From an uncultured Collinsella sp. (GTDB lineage: Bacteria > Actinomycetota > Coriobacteriia > Coriobacteriales > Coriobacteriaceae): DNA of 5,764 nucleotides. The DNA is taken from positions 1 through 5,764 of the forward strand of contig UQTN01000119.1 in the NCBI GenBank assembly GCA_900543945.1. The letters are read 5' to 3'. Under the pieces are notes generated by a model. The model was not told the DNA's origin. It saw only the letters and a list, made by a program, of their open reading frames with translations, and did not search any database. Shown here one piece after another: positions 1-5,514 of this stretch. The position numbers were made by a program, and so were the translations under genes. The stretch's first letter is position 1, and the number at the start of each line of letters is the position of its first letter.

Positions 1-53
1 TCCTGTGGGCGGTGCGCTGGTATTGTCGCTATCCGATCAGCTATCGCGACCTT
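1..53 (+). pseudogene. IS6-family (IS6100-like) transposase fragment
   Basis: Reading from base 3, the codons give LWAVRWYCRYPISYRDL. This matches the conserved N-terminal segment of IS6-family transposases and is closest in my memory to IS6100, whose protein continues with EEML. The frame stops resembling IS6100 exactly where the GGGG of the adjacent 38-bp inverted repeat begins. The gene therefore appears interrupted by a Tn3-family insertion rather than ended by random decay. The start codon and the element's own terminal repeat lie left of the window. About 17 residues is too little to separate IS6100 from close relatives, but the IS6-family assignment is good. No function remains in this piece. 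Confidence 0.75.
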
Positions 54-91
54 GGGGTCGCCTCAGAAAACGGAAAATAAAGCACGCTAAG
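54..91. repeat. 38-bp terminal inverted repeat of a Tn21-subgroup transposon (tnpA end)
   Basis: The 38 bases begin GGGGTCGCCTCAGAAAACGG and end GCACGCTAAG, the layout of Tn21-subgroup ends (GGGGTCG.CTCAGAAAACGG...GCACGCTAAG). One base (C at 61) appears to differ from the Tn21 tnpA-side repeat as I remember it. The adjacent tnpA stop codon (complement of 87-89) lies inside the repeat. Such ends are bound by TnpA at the transposon tip. The partner repeat is not in the window. The five bases outside it (ACCTT, 49-53) would be one copy of the expected 5-bp target duplication. Confidence 0.88.
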
Positions 92-1806
92 CCGGTTGCA
101 ACGGTCGTAGCGGCCTGAACTTGCCCGCGCCGATCTTGGCGCTGCTGCGCCAGAGGTAATCGCCGGTCAGGTTGATGTGTTCCCAGCCGAGCGGCGACAG
201 GTATTGCAATAGCGCGTCATCGACAGCATGCCCGTTGCCACGCAACGCATGTGCTGCGCGCTCCAGATAGACCGTGTTCCACAACACGACGGCCGCCGTC
301 ACCAGGTTGAGGCCGCTGGCCCGGTAGCGCTGCTGCTCGAAGCTGCGGTCGCGGATTTCGCCCAGACGGTTGAAGAATACGGCGCGGGCCAGCGCGTTGC
401 GCGCTTCGCCCTTGTTCAGTCCAGCGTGGACGCGGCGGCGCAGCTCCACGCTTTGCAACCAGTCCAGGATGAACAGCGTGCGTTCGATGCGCCCCAGCTC
501 GCGCAGGGCGATGGCTAAGCCGTTCTGGCGCGGATAGCTGCCGAGTTTCCGAAGCATCAGCGAGGCTGTCACCGTGCCCTGCTTGATCGAGGTCGCCAGC
601 CGCAGAATTTCATCCCAGTGGGCACGAATAGCCTTGATGTTCAGCCTGTCGCTGCTAATCATCGGTTTGAGCGCGTCATAGGCGGTATCCCCCTTGGGGA
701 TGAACAGCTTGGTGTCGCCCAGGTCACGGATGCGCGGCGCAAAGCGGAAGCCCAGGAGATGCATCAGGGCAAAGACGTGATCGGTGAAGCCTGCCGTGTC
801 GGTGTAGTGTTCCTCGATGCGCAGGTCGGACTCGTGGTACAGCAGGCCGTCAAGTACATAGGTCGAGTCGCGCACGCCGACATTGACCACCTTGGTGTGG
901 AACGGCGCGTACTGGTCGGATATATGGGTGTAGAAGGTTCGCCCAGGGCTGCTGCCATATTTCGGGTTGATGTGACCGGTACTCTCGGCCTTGCTCCCGG
1001 TTCGGAAGTTCTGGCCGTCCGACGATGACGTGGTGCCGTCGCCCCAGTGTTCGGCGAAGGGATGCCGGAATTGGGCGTTCACCAACTCGGCCAGCGCTGT
1101 CGAATAGGTTTCGTCGCGGGTATGCCAGGCTTGTAGCCAGGCGAGCTTGGCGTAGGTCGTGCCGGGGCAGGACTCGGCCATCTTGGTCAGGCCCAGGTTG
1201 ATCGCGTCGGCCAGGATGGTGGTCAACAGCAGATTTTTGTCCTTGGCCAGATCGCCCGATTTCAGGTGCGTGAAGTGGCGGGTGAAGCCCGTCCACTCAT
1301 CGACTTCGAGCAGCAGTTCGGTGATCTTGACGTGTGGCAGGATCATGGCTGTCTGGTCGATCAGCGCCTGCGCGGTGTCGGGTACCGCCGCATCCAGCGG
1401 CGTGATCTTCAGGCCCGACTCGGTGATGATCGCATTCGGCAGGTCGTTGGCCGCTGCCATGCGGTTGACCGTGGCAAGCTGCGCTTCAAGCAGCGTCAGG
1501 CGGTCGTGCAGGTACTGGTCGCAGTCGGTGGCCACGGCCAGCGGCAATGCGCTGGACTGCTTGAGGCTGGCGAACTTCGCGGGCGGCACCAGGTAGTCCT
1601 CGAAGTCCTTGAACTGGCGCGATCCCTGCACCCAGATGTCGCCCGAGCGCAGCGAGTTCTTCAGCTCGGACAGCGCGCACAGCTCGTAGTAGCGCCGGTC
1701 GATACCCGCGTCAGTCATCACCAGCTTCTGCCAGCGCGGCTTGATGAAGTCGGTCGGGGCATCGGCAGGCACTTTGCGGGCGTTGTCGGTGTTCATGCCA
1801 CGCAGT
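87..1806 (-). pseudogene. tnpA: Tn3-family (Tn21 subgroup) transposase, C-terminal fragment lacking the N-terminus
   Basis: This is a cut-down copy of the DDE transposase that makes cointegrates in Tn3-family replicative transposition. Full-length Tn21-type TnpA is close to 990 residues; here only about 570 C-terminal residues remain. Recognisable family blocks occur in order from the open end of the frame: LADAINLG (about 208-215), SSDG (271-274), SDQYAPFHT (306-314), FTDHVFA (350-356), FAPRIRDL (365-372), LRELGRIERTLF (444-455), LNKGEARNAL (473-482) and SPLGWEHINLTG (547-558). The acidic catalytic residues belong to this half, but the end-binding N-terminal domains are gone. The frame stays open upstream to a GTG at 1835, but that part overlaps tnpB sequence and I do not regard it as a true start. 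The breakpoint is somewhere in about 1795-1835. The TAG stop lies in the inverted repeat. It is not expected to be functional. Confidence 0.88.
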
Positions 1807-2451
1807 AACGGGGATCGCCACGCCTCGGTCAACACCCATGGTGTGCTCTTCCAGATATTCTCTGGTCGCCCCTTGCAGAAAAGCTAAGTGCTCTTCATTG
1901 GTACTTAGTTTGCGATCAGGCTGTCCTTGCTCATAGCAGAATGACACATAATAGTGGCCGCGCTCTTTTCTCACATAAAGCGAGTTTGGGATCTCAAATT
2001 TGCCATGTGCCTTAAAGGACAGATAACCGATATTGTTGGTCTTTGTCCCAATAAACAGGCGCACGTTGCCGTCATCGCAATGGTCGAAACGGAACACTTC
2101 ACGGGTAAGATAAATGCTTCCTTTGTCCGTTTTAGGTTTTCGCTTTGGCCTGCCGCATTTCCCGCTCATGAATTTCTGATAAGTTTGATACCAGTTAACC
2201 GCGCTATTACGCAAGATTTGACTAGGGCATTCACTTAGCCACGGAGAAAGCTCTTTGGATTTGAATTGTGAAGTGGTCTGGTCGATGGGCGCGTAAGTTC
2301 CGATGGTGCAATATTTACGGGCATAGGTTCGGTAATAACGCTCTTCTTCTACCTTGGCATTCCAGATACTACGAGCGCACCCCATCCACTGACTCAAGAT
2401 CAGTTTTTGGTGAGATGTCGGGTTAGCGCGTAGCTTGATGCCAGTTAACAT
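1807..2451 (-). pseudogene. tnpB: IS605-type TnpB (RNA-guided nuclease), N-terminal half only
   Basis: TnpB proteins are compact RNA-guided DNA nucleases of IS200/IS605 elements, usually about 370-430 residues. The start at 2451 gives MLTGIKLRANPT, followed by the N-terminal wedge/REC-like region seen in the family (WMGCARSIWN, 22-31; the SQIL...W.....F block, 77-94; GRPKRK, 100-105). It reaches GVDRGV at 206-211, the RuvC-I motif, with its catalytic Asp as residue 208 (codon 1828-1830). Homology then stops: after about codon 215 the frame runs antisense-like through Tn21 tnpA sequence until a stop near 1711. RuvC-II, the zinc ribbon and RuvC-III are missing, so nuclease activity should be lost. 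The 3' end and right end of the element, where the guide RNA is normally encoded, are missing too. It is divergent from tnpA, as in IS605 and IS608. The start is well placed behind a good promoter, though the Shine-Dalgarno is weak. Confidence 0.85.
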
Positions 2452-2482
2452 GATGTCCGTTTATTTGCTATTTACACCTGAA

Positions 2483-2510
2483 ATTATTACACTTACTTAA
2501 ACTTTGTCAA
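2483..2510 (-). promoter_or_regulatory. Probable sigma-70 promoter of tnpB
   Basis: On the minus strand, a perfect -35 TTGACA (complement of 2505-2510) is followed after 16 bases by AATAAT (complement of 2483-2488). Transcription would start roughly 25 bases before the tnpB ATG at 2451. No comparably good pair serves tnpA on the other strand: a TATAAT at 2524-2529 overlaps its ATG and has no well-spaced -35. Confidence 0.5.
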
Positions 2511-2527
2511 TCTAGCATGTGGTTATA

Positions 2528-2983
2528 ATGTACGATTGGAGAACAGGTAGAAGCTGCATTTTTAAAAACAACGTTCATCTAGTCTTTGTTACAAAGTATC
2601 GTCGTGGTGTTTTTACCAAAGAAATGCTTGAACGGACTGAGGCAATAATGAAAGAGACTTGTGAGCAGATGGATTGTGAGCTACTGGAGTTTGGTGGAGA
2701 GGACGATCACATCCATATGATGGTGTCCGTACATCCAAAATTGGCAATCTCAAATTTAGTCAGCAAGTTAAAAGGTAAATCGTCTTACATGATCCGGCGA
2801 GAGTATTGGGACAGGGTAAAAACAATGCTTTGGGGCAACCATTTCTGGTCGCCAAGCTACTGTGTGGTTTCTTGCGGAGGGGTTGCCCTCGATGTTGTTC
2901 GGGAGTACATCAACAACCAGAACGAACCGCCCAGCGAAAAAGCCATGAAGACATCACAAGCGTTGAAGCAAAGAAAAGAGTAG
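2528..2983 (+). CDS. tnpA: IS200/IS605-family HUH (Y1) transposase
   Basis: The small transposase excises and inserts the element as single-stranded DNA by forming a 5'-phosphotyrosine link. The 151-residue product matches the family's usual size of about 150 residues. It opens with YDWRTGRSCIFKNNVHLVFV, the typical start of this family, and carries the metal-binding HUH as HIH (His61, His63) in GGEDDHIHMM. The block LWGNHFWSPSYCVVSCGG (101-118) follows, and the nucleophile is Tyr127 in VVREYINN. All key residues are present. I chose the ATG at 2528 because family similarity begins there; a GTG at 2519 in the same frame would add three residues. Neither start has a clear Shine-Dalgarno, in keeping with the low expression usual for these genes. 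It converges on tetR, with 22 bases between the two stops. The protein may be active, but its element lacks the right end it would act on. Confidence 0.9.
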   Translation: MYDWRTGRSCIFKNNVHLVFVTKYRRGVFTKEMLERTEAIMKETCEQMDCELLEFGGEDDHIHMMVSVHPKLAISNLVSKLKGKSSYMIRREYWDRVKTMLWGNHFWSPSYCVVSCGGVALDVVREYINNQNEPPSEKAMKTSQALKQRKE

Positions 2984-2991
2984 AAACCACT

Positions 2992-3030
2992 TGCTTGACT
3001 CGCCCCTAAAGGAGCGAGATTGCGCAAGCA
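2992..3030 (-). repeat. Left-end hairpin of the IS605-type element
   Basis: An 8-bp stem (2999-3006 with 3011-3018) closes a 4-base loop (TAAA on the plus strand, 3007-3010). A further 6-bp perfect stem, TGCTTG (2992-2997) with CAAGCA (3025-3030), lies outside it across an asymmetric internal loop. The single imperfect pair is C-A on the plus strand but a G-T wobble on the minus strand, so the fold is better on the minus strand. That is the top strand expected from the tnpA orientation. IS200/IS605 TnpA recognises such subterminal hairpins. Lying between convergent tnpA and tetR, it might also hinder transcription, but there is no U-tract. Confidence 0.65.
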
Positions 3031-3641
3031 CTCCGTTCAAGACCGCCGATGATGAGAGCCAGGCCTCGCTCGAATGCCGCGTCCGGACCGCCTTCGTAGA
3101 CGATTTTCATCGCGCTCTGTAGGCGCGCCGGCATCGTAGACGCTGAGGTGGTCAACTGATCTTCGCCCCGCTCCTCGGCGTCTGCCTCGCTAGCTTGCTG
3201 CTCAAGAACAGCGCCGACGGTGAAGTAGCTGATTGCCATCAACGCATAGGTCGCGTCACCTGCCGAAAAGCCAGCATCGCAAAGGAAGCGAAGCTGCGCG
3301 TCGGCTTTTTCCATCTGCGGCGCGGCTGGCCGCGTCCCGGCATGAATACGCGCGCCATCGCGATAAGCGAGCAACGCCCGTCGAAAACTGCATGCATTGC
3401 CCTTCAGGAACGAACGCCAGTCGTCGTCATCCCTTGGCGTCGAATGCGTGTGATTTATCGTCAGCATGGCTTCGGCAAGTGCGTCGAGCAACGCACGCTT
3501 GTTCTTGAAATGCCAGTAGAGCGCTGGCTGTTGCACCCCGAGGCGCTCAGCCAGTCGGCGCGTCGTTAGACCTTCCATGCCCACGTCGTTAAGCAGTTCG
3601 AGCGCGGTTCGGATCACGGCCTCGCGTTGGAGCTTGTTCAT
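3006..3641 (-). CDS. tetR(C): Tetracycline repressor class C, with C-terminus replaced by IS sequence
   Basis: This dimeric TetR-family repressor blocks the divergent tetR and tetA promoters and lets go when a tetracycline-Mg2+ complex binds. The start MNKLQREAVIRTALELL is the class C one. The helix-turn-helix covers about residues 25-44 (LTTRRLAERLGVQQPALYWH). Residues known to contact drug or metal in TetR are present at their standard positions: His64, Asn82, Phe86, His100, Thr103 and Glu147. Residues 1-202 agree with TetR(C) as I know it. Then, instead of the roughly 17 remaining native residues (KMRLTT onward), the frame reads RSACAISLL and stops inside the inserted element, giving 211 rather than 219 residues. 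The lost tail lies after the last dimerisation helix, so repression is probably retained; this is an inference. The start has only a weak GAGA-like ribosome site. Confidence 0.93.
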   Translation of the reverse strand: MNKLQREAVIRTALELLNDVGMEGLTTRRLAERLGVQQPALYWHFKNKRALLDALAEAMLTINHTHSTPRDDDDWRSFLKGNACSFRRALLAYRDGARIHAGTRPAAPQMEKADAQLRFLCDAGFSAGDATYALMAISYFTVGAVLEQQASEADAEERGEDQLTTSASTMPARLQSAMKIVYEGGPDAAFERGLALIIGGLERSACAISLL

Positions 3642-3657
3642 TCGCGAATTCTCATGT

Positions 3658-3686
3658 TTGACAGCTTATCATCGATAAGCTTTAAT
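3658..3686 (+). promoter_or_regulatory. tetA(C) promoter
   Basis: A consensus -35 TTGACA (3658-3663) and a -10 TTTAAT (3681-3686) are separated by the ideal 17 bases. This is the promoter known as P2 (tet) in pBR322. The spacer is almost wholly occupied by a tet operator, so TetR binding should exclude RNA polymerase directly. The divergent tetR promoter must overlap this region on the minus strand, but I could not choose its boxes with confidence. Confidence 0.9.
3663..3681. promoter_or_regulatory. tetO: tet operator (tetR-proximal)
   Basis: A perfect 19-bp palindrome with a 3-base centre: AGCTTATC, ATC, GATAAGCT, centred on 3672. It lies between the -35 and -10 of the tetA promoter. The TTATCA/GATAA core resembles the TATCA/TGATA cores of other tet operators. 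A TetR dimer would bind each half in adjacent major grooves. Confidence 0.85.
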
Positions 3687-3691
3687 GCGGT

Positions 3692-3710
3692 AGTTTATCA
3701 CAGTTAAATT
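3692..3710. promoter_or_regulatory. tetO: tet operator (tetA-proximal)
   Basis: An imperfect palindrome AGTTTATC, ACA, GTTAAATT centred on 3701; six of eight half-site positions are symmetric. Its centre is 29 bases from that of the other operator, close to the roughly 30-base spacing of paired tet operators in other classes. It lies at or just after the expected tetA transcription start, 23 bases before the ATG. Confidence 0.75.
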
Positions 3711-3733
3711 GCTAACGCAGTCAGGCACCGTGT

Positions 3734-4924
3734 ATGAAATCTAACAATGCGCTCATCGTCATCCTCGGCACCGTCACCCTGGATGCTGTAGGCATAGGCT
3801 TGGTTATGCCGGTACTGCCGGGCCTCTTGCGGGATATCGTCCATTCCGACAGCATCGCCAGTCACTATGGCGTGCTGCTAGCGCTATATGCGTTGATGCA
3901 ATTTCTATGCGCACCCGTTCTCGGAGCACTGTCCGACCGCTTTGGCCGCCGCCCAGTCCTGCTCGCTTCGCTACTTGGAGCCACTATCGACTACGCGATC
4001 ATGGCGACCACACCCGTCCTGTGGATCCTCTACGCCGGACGCATCGTGGCCGGCATCACCGGCGCCACAGGTGCGGTTGCTGGCGCCTATATCGCCGACA
4101 TCACCGATGGGGAAGATCGGGCTCGCCACTTCGGGCTCATGAGCGCTTGTTTCGGCGTGGGTATGGTGGCAGGCCCCGTGGCCGGGGGACTGTTGGGCGC
4201 CATCTCCTTGCATGCACCATTCCTTGCGGCGGCGGTGCTCAACGGCCTCAACCTACTACTGGGCTGCTTCCTAATGCAGGAGTCGCATAAGGGAGAGCGT
4301 CGACCGATGCCCTTGAGAGCCTTCAACCCAGTCAGCTCCTTCCGGTGGGCGCGGGGCATGACTATCGTCGCCGCACTTATGACTGTCTTCTTTATCATGC
4401 AACTCGTAGGACAGGTGCCGGCAGCGCTCTGGGTCATTTTCGGCGAGGACCGCTTTCGCTGGAGCGCGACGATGATCGGCCTGTCGCTTGCGGTATTCGG
4501 AATCTTGCACGCCCTCGCTCAAGCCTTCGTCACTGGTCCCGCCACCAAACGTTTCGGCGAGAAGCAGGCCATTATCGCCGGCATGGCGGCCGACGCGCTG
4601 GGCTACGTCTTGCTGGCGTTCGCGACGCGAGGCTGGATGGCCTTCCCCATTATGATTCTTCTCGCTTCCGGCGGCATCGGGATGCCCGCGTTGCAGGCCA
4701 TGCTGTCCAGGCAGGTAGATGACGACCATCAGGGACAGCTTCAAGGATCGCTCGCGGCTCTTACCAGCCTAACTTCGATCATTGGACCGCTGATCTTCAC
4801 GGCGATTTATGCCGCCTCGGCGAGCACATGGAACGGGTTGGCATGGATTGTAGGCGCCGCCCTATACCTTGTCTGCCTCCCCGCGTTGCGTCGCGGTGCA
4901 TGGAGCCGGGCCACCTCGACCTGA
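3734..4924 (+). CDS. tetA(C): Tetracycline efflux pump, class C
   Basis: An inner-membrane major facilitator (DHA1, 12 transmembrane segments) that exports the tetracycline-divalent metal complex in exchange for protons. The 396-residue product is full length, and the start MKSNNALIVILGTVTLD is the known class C start. Family signatures are intact: the first-helix acidic residue Asp17, motif A GALSDRFGRRPV (64-75) between helices 2 and 3, Asp86 (LLGATIDYA), Arg103 (AGRIVAG) and the motif C segment GPVAGG (147-152). A central cytoplasmic loop around 182-205 (ESHKGERRP) splits the halves. Codon 355 is TTC (Phe); I recall Val in the pBR322 protein, while class A pumps have Phe there. The Shine-Dalgarno is weak (CAGG, 3722-3725). 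The gene is divergent from tetR and under the two operators. No canonical terminator follows. It should be functional. Confidence 0.97.
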   Translation: MKSNNALIVILGTVTLDAVGIGLVMPVLPGLLRDIVHSDSIASHYGVLLALYALMQFLCAPVLGALSDRFGRRPVLLASLLGATIDYAIMATTPVLWILYAGRIVAGITGATGAVAGAYIADITDGEDRARHFGLMSACFGVGMVAGPVAGGLLGAISLHAPFLAAAVLNGLNLLLGCFLMQESHKGERRPMPLRAFNPVSSFRWARGMTIVAALMTVFFIMQLVGQVPAALWVIFGEDRFRWSATMIGLSLAVFGILHALAQAFVTGPATKRFGEKQAIIAGMAADALGYVLLAFATRGWMAFPIMILLASGGIGMPALQAMLSRQVDDDHQGQLQGSLAALTSLTSIIGPLIFTAIYAASASTWNGLAWIVGAALYLVCLPALRRGAWSRATST

Positions 4925-4963
4925 ATGGAAGCCGGCGGCACCTCGCTAACGGATTCACCACTC

Positions 4964-4989
4964 CAAGAATTGGAGCCAATCAATTCTTG
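4964..4989. repeat. Perfect 9-bp inverted repeat downstream of tetA
   Basis: CAAGAATTG (4964-4972) and its exact complement CAATTCTTG (4981-4989) flank an 8-base loop, starting 39 bases after the tetA stop. There is no following run of T, and the stem is AT-rich, so it is a poor intrinsic terminator. It could mark an old element end or a protein-binding site. It also contains the stop of the small minus-strand frame that starts at 5108. Confidence 0.6.
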
Positions 4990-5108
4990 CGGAGAACTGT
5001 GAATGCGCAAACCAACCCTTGGCAGAACATATCCATCGCGTCCGCCATCTCCAGCAGCCGCACGCGGCGCATCTCGGGCAGCGTTGGGTCCTGGCCACGG
5101 GTGCGCAT
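4980..5108 (-). pseudogene. Small minus-strand ORF, possibly the 5' end of a truncated gene
   Basis: An ATG at 5108 has a near-ideal Shine-Dalgarno, AGGAGC, six bases upstream (complement of 5115-5120). This is better than the site before any other gene in the window. The 42-codon product begins MRTRGQDPTLPEMRRVRLLE, a plausible charged helical N-terminus, and loses that character after about residue 30 (LVCAFTVLRKN), where composition changes. I do not recognise it. The good start with a short, changing tail suggests a gene whose front end was captured beside the tet module and cut off by recombination near 5015-5030. It may also be chance. The surrounding 4925-5170 stretch holds nothing else that I can support apart from the 4964-4989 inverted repeat. 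Confidence 0.35.
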
Positions 5109-5170
5109 GATCGTGCTCCTGTCGTTGAGGACCCGGCTAGGCTGGCGGGGGTGCCTTACTGGTTAGCAGA

Positions 5171-5362
5171 ATGAATCACCGATACGCGAGCGAACGTGAA
5201 GCGACTGCTGCTGCAAAACGTCTGCGACCTGAGCAACAACATGAATGGTCTTCGGTTTCCGTGTTTCGTAAAGTCTGGAAACGCGGAAGTCCCCTACGTG
5301 CTGCTGAAGTTGCCCGCAACAGAGAGTGGAACCAACCGGTGATACCACGATACTATGACTGA
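5171..5362 (+). CDS. Hypothetical 63-residue protein upstream of resD
   Basis: The product starts MNHRYASEREATAAAKRL and ends in a basic, Arg/Trp-rich stretch (VFRKVWKRGSPLRAAEVARN, 32-51, then REWNQPVIPRYYD). It is hydrophilic and highly charged, with no membrane segment or signal peptide. I do not recognise the family. It stops 11 bases before the resD start, so the two could have been co-transcribed. There is no convincing Shine-Dalgarno before the ATG, and another frame from a GTG at 5196 is also open across this stretch, so coding status is uncertain. In pBR322 as I remember it, this region persists only up to about 5291 and is then fused to the middle of resD. Confidence 0.4.
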   Translation: MNHRYASEREATAAAKRLRPEQQHEWSSVSVFRKVWKRGSPLRAAEVARNREWNQPVIPRYYD

Positions 5363-5514
5363 GAGTCAACGCCATGAGCGGCCTCATTTCTTATTCTGAG
5401 TTACAACAGTCCGCACCGCTGCCGGTAGCTATTGACTATCCGGCTGCACTAGCCCTGCGTCAGATGGCTCTGATCCAAGGCAAACTGCCAAAATATCTGC
5501 TGGCACCGGAAGTC
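5284..5514. repeat. 8-bp direct repeats CGGAAGTC flanking a 223-bp segment
   Basis: CGGAAGTC occurs at 5284-5291 and again at 5507-5514. The interval between the repeats contains the end of the 63-codon frame and the first part of resD. One recombination between the copies would remove 223 bases and give the sequence CGCGGAAGTCAGCGCC. To my recollection this is exactly what pBR322 carries at the corresponding place. Confidence 0.6.

Larger units (their letters stand above)
1807..3035 (-). mobile_element. IS200/IS605-family element, left end intact, right end lost
   Basis: The segment holds divergent tnpB and tnpA genes, a left-end hairpin at 2992-3030, and a visibly lower GC content than the sequence on either side. 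In IS605/IS608-type layouts the left end lies beyond the 3' end of tnpA, so this copy reads leftwards on the minus strand. Its left tip meets tetR(C) at about 3035/3036, where the TetR reading departs from the known class C sequence (GGLE, then new residues). The opposite boundary at about 1807 is a break inside tnpB, joined to Tn21 tnpA, so no right end is present. These elements transpose as single strands without target duplication, so none is expected. Both boundaries are inferred from where protein similarity stops, to within a few bases on the tetR side and about 30 on the other. Confidence 0.8.

Noticed and set aside
618..1596. Several open frames of 130-180 codons on the plus strand opposite tnpA
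   Set aside because: They are mirror frames of a GC-rich gene on the minus strand, with no ribosome sites and no recognisable domains.
1711..1806. Continuation of the TnpB frame past residue 215 as real protein
   Set aside because: The residues (about 216-246, AWHEHRQRPQSACR and on) come from the Tn21 tnpA sequence in a different frame, so this is a fusion artefact rather than TnpB.
2501..2529. A tnpA promoter using TTGTCA (2504-2509) and TATAAT (2524-2529)
   Set aside because: The spacer is only 14 bases, and the -10 overlaps the ATG, so transcripts would start inside the gene.
2999..3018. Hairpin between tnpA and tetR as a bidirectional terminator
   Set aside because: There is no T-run on either side. 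Its position at the element tip and its strand-specific wobble pair fit an IS200/IS605 end better.
4271..4744. A 157-codon minus-strand frame inside tetA(C)
   Set aside because: It is antisense to a fully conserved efflux gene, has low-complexity charged composition and no start signals.
3642..5283. Possible cloning-vector contamination, because the tet block is nearly identical to pBR322
   Set aside because: The sequence continues into tetR, an IS605-type element and a 223-bp segment plus IS101 that the vector does not carry, as far as I remember. Natural pSC101-like origin explains all of it.
5163..5387. A 74-codon minus-strand frame over the stretch before resD
   Set aside because: It has no ribosome site, overlaps plus-strand frames with more protein-like content, and I see no recognisable motif.
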